Assembly: GCA_031315865.1 (NCBI GenBank)
Contig: JALDRJ010000002.1
Coordinates: 1,772,001 to 1,836,000 of the forward strand
Direction: 5' to 3'
DNA: 64,000 bases
Source: Nitrospirales bacterium
Lineage (GTDB): Bacteria; Nitrospirota; Nitrospiria; Nitrospirales; UBA8639
Positions 60,136 to 64,000 of this stretch are shown here, one piece after another. The translations under genes were made by a program, and so were the position numbers. The notes beneath the pieces are model-generated. The model ran no database searches. It was not told where the DNA came from and saw nothing but the letters and a program-made list of their open reading frames with translations. Numbering within the stretch: position 1 is the first letter of the stretch; every line of letters begins with the position of its first letter.

Positions 60136-60217
60136 AAAAGGGATCTGAGTGTTGTACCAAATTCGGCTTATTTTTCAAGTCCGGTCATTCACGTAATGCG
60201 AAAAATGTTTTTTTAGA

Positions 60218-60294
60218 ACCGCCGAAATTTTTCGATGTTTAGGATGCGTCTGTAGACATAGCCTCAAGGATTTTTTCGCCCCGGCTAAAAAGGG
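60218..60294 (+). repeat. 77-bp direct repeat, right copy
   Basis: The right copy of the 56687-56763 repeat, with 3 mismatches. It reads as the tail of a vapC-type gene (RNFSMFRMRL then stop) plus about 40 bases, but has no vapC body before it. ORFs crossing it on the minus strand are not real. Confidence 0.92.
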
Positions 60295-60521
60295 TGTGTG
60301 GCTTATGTCTTTGCATGAGCATGCTGCATGATAGCCACCTGCGTTGTTAGCTGAAGTCAGTAAGAAGGAAGAGTAGTGAAATGAAGGGCGCGCATACTTC
60401 TCGTGATGAAAACACGTGACAGGTTTCTTCTTGAAAGCGACTATGTATTTTTCGAACAAGTACGGGAATAAAAAGTGAGTTCCACTTAAATTCTCTCCTC
60501 TGTCTCTCTCGTCAAGAACGA

Positions 60522-60848
60522 TTATGTAGGATGGTCGTTGACCAACCCGAGGACTCTGTCTTCGTAGGGAACGAATCTAATGATTTGAGTATAAGGGAGC
60601 CCGTCGAGTGGGAGATGTATTTCTGCAATCTGGGTTTGTTTGGTCTTCAAGGCCAGAGTCAGACATTCTTTTACTGTGTGAGCAGCTTCTGTGGGTAATA
60701 CTTCTTGGATTGACTTTCCGAGAAATCCGGATGGTCCAACAAAATGTTTCGATTGACTTTGTAAATAGTAATAGCCGATATAGATGCCATCGATATCCCA
60801 AAGAAAAATCTTATCGGGAACCTTCGTGAGCCAGTGATTCATAATCAA
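60522..60848 (-). CDS. Stand-alone PAS-domain protein
   Basis: A 108-residue PAS protein (106 from the ATG at 60842): NHWLTKVPDKIFLWDIDGIY, then IGYYYLQSQSKHFVGPSGFL, GKSIQEVLPTEAAHTVKECL and the strand EIHLPLDGLPYTQIIRFVPY. It covers the fold fully but has no output domain. It could sense a ligand for a separate kinase or be a remnant of one. Lower GC than the flanks suggests it belongs with the transferred region. Confidence 0.75.
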   Translation of the reverse strand: MIMNHWLTKVPDKIFLWDIDGIYIGYYYLQSQSKHFVGPSGFLGKSIQEVLPTEAAHTVKECLTLALKTKQTQIAEIHLPLDGLPYTQIIRFVPYEDRVLGLVNDHPT

Positions 60849-61189
60849 ATGTCTATAAGATCAAGGCTTGACTAGTCCTGCTATGATAATCCCTGTCAGT
60901 CACCGCAGCTATCCGGAAAAAAGAACGAAAAACATTTGTGGTTAAAATATCATTTCATCTTCAAACCTATCAAATTTGAAGATGGCGTATGCGGAAACTT
61001 TTCTGGCTTGCATACGAGGATCCAGAACCTATTTTCACCAAATTTCATGTTGTACCGAAGAAAGCTCTCCTTGTGGAATATTTTTCTGACTTTCCACGAA
61101 ACGTTTGGCCGAATTGACAATGGCGGCTCTGTTCAGTAGGTTTTTATGCCTTCTAGCGTAAAATCTTCTAACGTAAATTAGGTAAGACT
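60849..61189. other. Intergenic region, no gene seen
   Basis: About 340 AT-rich bases with no supported ORF, repeat or terminator. It must hold the promoter for the GcvR-like gene. No glycine riboswitch features were recognised. Confidence 0.45.
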
Positions 61190-61717
61190 ATGGCACGTGT
61201 GCTGGTTTTAACAGTAATCGGGAAAGATCGGCCTGGATTGGTTGAAACACTGGCAGATTGTATCGCCGGCCATGGGGGGAGCTGGGACGAGAGCCGCATG
61301 GCGCGTCTTGCAGGACATTTCGCAGGGGTCGTTCAGATTCATCTTCCCGAGAGTCAGGGAGAGGAATTTATTGCCGCACTTCCGATGCTTGCCGACAAAG
61401 GACTGTCCGTAAGTGTTGTGGATAGCGACTGGAAGCTGGCGGAGGTTGACCATCGCAATTCCCTCCTGTTGGAGCTTATCGGGCAAGACCGCCCTGGGAT
61501 CGTACGAGAGATTTCAAGTCGATTAGCCGCTCTTGGCGTCAATGTGCAAGATTTTCGAACGGTGATCGAAAGCGCTCCCATGTCAGGTGAACGGATTTTT
61601 CGGGCCGAAGCTGAGCTTGTCCCGCCTGCCCAAACCAGTTTCGAACATATTCGATCAGCGCTTCATAAGCTTGCTGACGACATTATGGTTGACATTGTCT
61701 TGAAAACCGGCCCATAG
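61190..61717 (+). CDS. gcvR: GcvR-like tandem ACT-domain protein
   Basis: A 175-residue protein of two ACT domains: MARVLVLTVIGKDRPGLVET and NSLLLELIGQDRPGIVREIS, each with the GKDRPG/GQDRPG turn. This matches the GcvR group, which binds glycine and controls the GcvA regulator of glycine cleavage. No gcvA or gcv operon is present, so it may act on another partner. Length and layout fit. No strong site precedes the ATG. Confidence 0.87.
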   Translation: MARVLVLTVIGKDRPGLVETLADCIAGHGGSWDESRMARLAGHFAGVVQIHLPESQGEEFIAALPMLADKGLSVSVVDSDWKLAEVDHRNSLLLELIGQDRPGIVREISSRLAALGVNVQDFRTVIESAPMSGERIFRAEAELVPPAQTSFEHIRSALHKLADDIMVDIVLKTGP

Positions 61718-62044
61718 ATGCTTGAGGACATAAGGGTTATTGAAAGATTACTAATTTCCTCCAACCATTCGTTCACGTTACGGTTTGGCCCACACTTCCA
61801 TCCTCACCCTTATAAAACACGACGAATTCGGCACTACGGTGAACGATTGGCTGAAAAGCAAAAACTGTAGGGTGATACAATAAGATCTTCACCTTTTTCA
61901 GTCTATGACGTTCGTCATGTTTCGATCCGTCTCTGTGATACCATGAAAAAGAAGAACGTCTTACGAGTGCGCACGCGAGGGACTGAGAACGAAGACGAAG
62001 GAAAATGATCGTAGTGCGGTGGGCATTTTGAGGAGATTTTGGGA
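61718..62044. other. Intergenic region, no gene seen
   Basis: About 325 bases. The minus-strand ORF 61961-62167 overlaps the next gene's start and is not supported. GAGGAG at 62029-62034 is the binding site of the next gene. Confidence 0.45.
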
Positions 62045-63829
62045 ATGTGTAGGGCTCAGCCAGTAATGGGGCTTCTTATGAGTCTGTTGCTCATGATTCT
62101 TCCCGAACTGGTGTTCGCCGAGTTGCGTCCGGACCAGATTGTTATTCTCGCCAATCAGAATAGCCATGAGAGTGGTTCAGTCGCGAGGCATTATGCGAAA
62201 AAACGAGGAATTCCCGGTTCTCACATTGTCAACGTCGATACCTCCACTCAAGAGACGATCAGTCGAAAGGATTATGAAGAATTTATTCTTGAGCCTCTTC
62301 GAAAAGCCTTAGAAACAAGAAAGCTGTCGTCCAAAATATGTGTCCTCGTCACGACATTCGGCATTCCCCTCCGTGTAAAAGCCCCAAGTCCGTCTCCACA
62401 AGAAAAGAGTTGGCGTCAGGATGCCAAGGCCTGGAGGAAATCCGCTGGAGAGTTTCTCCAAGAGCTCACGGATCGCGTCATGGCTATAGCCACATCTGAA
62501 CGTTTTTCTCAAGAGTCCCGTGATGCTGAGGATGGTCAGTGGGATCAGCGAGCGAGTGAGTCATTGATTCAGCGATTGAATCAGGCCACGCAAGAGGCCT
62601 ATCAACGGGTTGAACGATTGTCGGATGACGAGGAACGGTCCGCGCAATTGCATCTCCTTGAAAAGACCATCAAACAGATCTATGGCCTAGCTGGGCAGGT
62701 ACAGATTGCACAACATGCCGAGGGGAAAGGGGCGACAGCCGACGATATCCCCTTATCGAGTTTTCTGGCAAAACTCCGTTCGGCAGAGCAGATGTTGGCC
62801 CTCTTCCAAGCCAGTCCGTCAGATAAAAGTAGAGAACTTGCCTATCGGGTCGCACAAGAGCATTTTGGCGTGATGGGCGTCCTTCGTCTGGCCAATCGAG
62901 AGGTCCAGCAGTTCGGCTATGAACAGGCCGATGCCAGTGTCGATAGCGAATTGAGTCTGTTGTGGTGGGATCGAGCCTCAGGGCATCCTTCAGGAAAACT
63001 TCCCAACCCTTGGTATGCGTGGTATCCGGAATCGTCCCGAGATCAGATGATGGGTCTTCCTGTGTTGCTCGTGAGTCGCCTTGACGCTCCGACCTCGGCA
63101 TTGGCCAAACAATTGGTCGATCATGCCGTGCGCGCGGAGCAGGACGGATTAGTTGGCAACGCGTATTTTGACGCGCGCGGGATGGATTCGGAACAACCGC
63201 TGAGTTATGGACACTATGACCGGGACATCCGAAATCTGAGTGAGCTCGTCCGGAATCTTTCCGCGTATCCGGTCATTTTGGAAAATACCCAGAAGCGTTT
63301 CAACCAGCCAGGCGATGCTCCAGATGTTGCCCTGTACGTCGGATGGTATCGTCTCCGGCATTATGAAGATGCTTTTACCTTTCTCCCTGGGTCGATTGGA
63401 TACCATATTGCGTCGGGTGAAGCCGTCAGTTTGCGTGATCCAATCGAACGGGGTTGGTGTAAAAATGCTCTGGAACGGGGCATCACGGCAACTTTGGGGC
63501 CGATCGGAGAACCTTATCTCGATGCGTTTCCATTACCCACTCAATTTTTCGGGCTGTTACTGACTGGACGGTATTCACTCGTCGAGGCGTTTTATCTGAC
63601 CTCGCGGCATGTGAGTTGGCGAATGGTCTTGGTGGGGGACCCGCTGTATAATCCCTGGAAAGACGGACGGTTTGCCGAGAAGGTGAAGGCTTCCGGTGTC
63701 TTGCGGTTGGAGTCCTGGCCGATCCCGCCATCCGAACGGGATTTTCCTGATCCTGTTCGCATGCGTAAGATCATGAATGAAGAAAGAACGAGAATCCTGT
63801 CGCGACTCTCATCGAGTGCTGGGAGGTAG
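62045..63829 (+). CDS. TIGR03790-like exported protein
   Basis: A 594-residue exported protein. The ATG at 62045 has GGAG 9 bases upstream and gives a signal peptide (LLMSLLLMILPELVFA). The family core follows: LRPDQIVILANQNSHESGSV, then ARHYAKKRGIPGSHIVNVDT, VLVTTFGIPLRV, and later GLVGNAYFDARG and VSWRMVLVGDPLYNPW. The function of TIGR03790 is unknown; the fold may relate to caspase/gingipain-like or glycosyl-type units. A 150-residue insert (about 125-270) rich in Glu and Gln breaks the core here. The ogt gene follows 5 bases after the stop, a tight spacing. Confidence 0.85.
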   Translation: MCRAQPVMGLLMSLLLMILPELVFAELRPDQIVILANQNSHESGSVARHYAKKRGIPGSHIVNVDTSTQETISRKDYEEFILEPLRKALETRKLSSKICVLVTTFGIPLRVKAPSPSPQEKSWRQDAKAWRKSAGEFLQELTDRVMAIATSERFSQESRDAEDGQWDQRASESLIQRLNQATQEAYQRVERLSDDEERSAQLHLLEKTIKQIYGLAGQVQIAQHAEGKGATADDIPLSSFLAKLRSAEQMLALFQASPSDKSRELAYRVAQEHFGVMGVLRLANREVQQFGYEQADASVDSELSLLWWDRASGHPSGKLPNPWYAWYPESSRDQMMGLPVLLVSRLDAPTSALAKQLVDHAVRAEQDGLVGNAYFDARGMDSEQPLSYGHYDRDIRNLSELVRNLSAYPVILENTQKRFNQPGDAPDVALYVGWYRLRHYEDAFTFLPGSIGYHIASGEAVSLRDPIERGWCKNALERGITATLGPIGEPYLDAFPLPTQFFGLLLTGRYSLVEAFYLTSRHVSWRMVLVGDPLYNPWKDGRFAEKVKASGVLRLESWPIPPSERDFPDPVRMRKIMNEERTRILSRLSSSAGR

Positions 63830-63834
63830 TCTTT

Positions 63835-64000
63835 GTGAAGAAAAAACATGAAATATTCTATTACCTCCTTCAAAGTCCAGTGGGTCAATTGCTGCTCGTC
63901 GGCAACCGTGATGGGTTAAGCAGGCTTCAGTTTCAGGACGGGAAGCATCCTTATCCTATCCATTCGCAATGGACAAAAGATCGGCGAGTGTTTGAAAATG
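63835..64000 (+). CDS. ogt: Methylated-DNA--protein-cysteine methyltransferase, partial
   Basis: The 5' end of a gene cut by the window edge, starting at a GTG with GGGAGG 8 bases upstream. The visible 55 residues read KKKHEIFYYLLQSPVGQLLL then VGNRDGLSRLQFQDGKH, the N-terminal domain of Ogt/Ada-type alkyltransferases, which remove O6-alkyl groups from guanine. The catalytic PCHR lies beyond the edge. Confidence 0.8.
   Translation, partial: MKKKHEIFYYLLQSPVGQLLLVGNRDGLSRLQFQDGKHPYPIHSQWTKDRRVFEN

Noticed and set aside
60175-60459. A 94-residue minus-strand ORF across the right 77-bp repeat
   Set aside because: It is antisense to the repeat and shares a frame with the spurious minus ORF at the left copy, so the similarity is only DNA repeat identity.

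Overview
The window is chromosomal DNA of moderate GC from a free-living diderm bacterium. Frequent GGAGG-type ribosome binding sites, lipoproteins with lipoboxes, a TonB-dependent receptor, a YdbH/YnbE/YdbL envelope set and a DsrE2/TusA sulfur-relay pair show a two-membrane cell. The overall gene style fits Nitrospirota (Nitrospira-like), but no marker here proves the genus. No rRNA, tRNA or CRISPR array was found.

Layout. 0-8.5 kb: mostly housekeeping and small genes (SPFH/NfeD pair, SemiSWEET, pentapeptide protein, TlpA-like/TusA/DsrE2 sulfur genes, glutamate formimidoyltransferase, CBS protein) and a six-helix voltage-gated cation channel with an unusually acidic filter. 8.6-14 kb: three co-directional extracytoplasmic genes on the minus strand: a 1176-residue exported caspase with WD40 repeats, a YVTN-propeller lipoprotein and a FecR-domain protein. 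14.4-15.5 kb: a RAYT transposase facing two small coupled genes. 15.7-23.1 kb, the most unusual part: seven co-directional exported proteins. Five are paralogs built on one roughly 110-residue N-terminal domain ending in a LLPDGKxxEATGxYSGIRSR-type signature. Each carries a different C-terminal module: a spike-like tail, a triple Cys repeat, a long helical region, a diheme cytochrome, and one unknown. With them are a signal-peptide-bearing VgrG/gp5-like beta-helix protein and a 56-residue secreted repeat peptide.

23.4-38.5 kb: M28 peptidase, ArsR regulator with a decayed SRPBCC partner, a single-chain GmrSD-type DUF262/HNH enzyme, small exported proteins, ROK kinase, ydbL-ynbE-ydbH, glnS and a TPR lipoprotein. 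38.8-50.4 kb: a large BREX-like (DUF2791) double ATPase whose first half has lost its P-loop, a MATE-like transporter, a lone response regulator, an XRE protein, a TonB receptor and an internally duplicated sensor histidine kinase. 50.9-55.2 kb: an overlapping imuB-dnaE2 translesion mutagenesis pair.

55.4-60.9 kb is accessory: a SWIM protein, a decayed vapBC locus, then a 3.5-kb segment bounded by 77-bp direct repeats and holding two small genes, a RelE/Phd toxin-antitoxin pair, a gene remnant and a DUF4393 (Abi-alpha-like) protein. The window ends with a PAS protein, a GcvR-like ACT protein, a TIGR03790-like exported protein and the start of an ogt-like alkyltransferase gene.

The best candidate for an undescribed system is the 15.7-23.1 kb locus, possibly with the exported caspase cluster beside it. 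I see no sheath, tube or baseplate genes in the window, so the exported spike-like proteins are unlikely to be ordinary type VI secretion parts encoded here.
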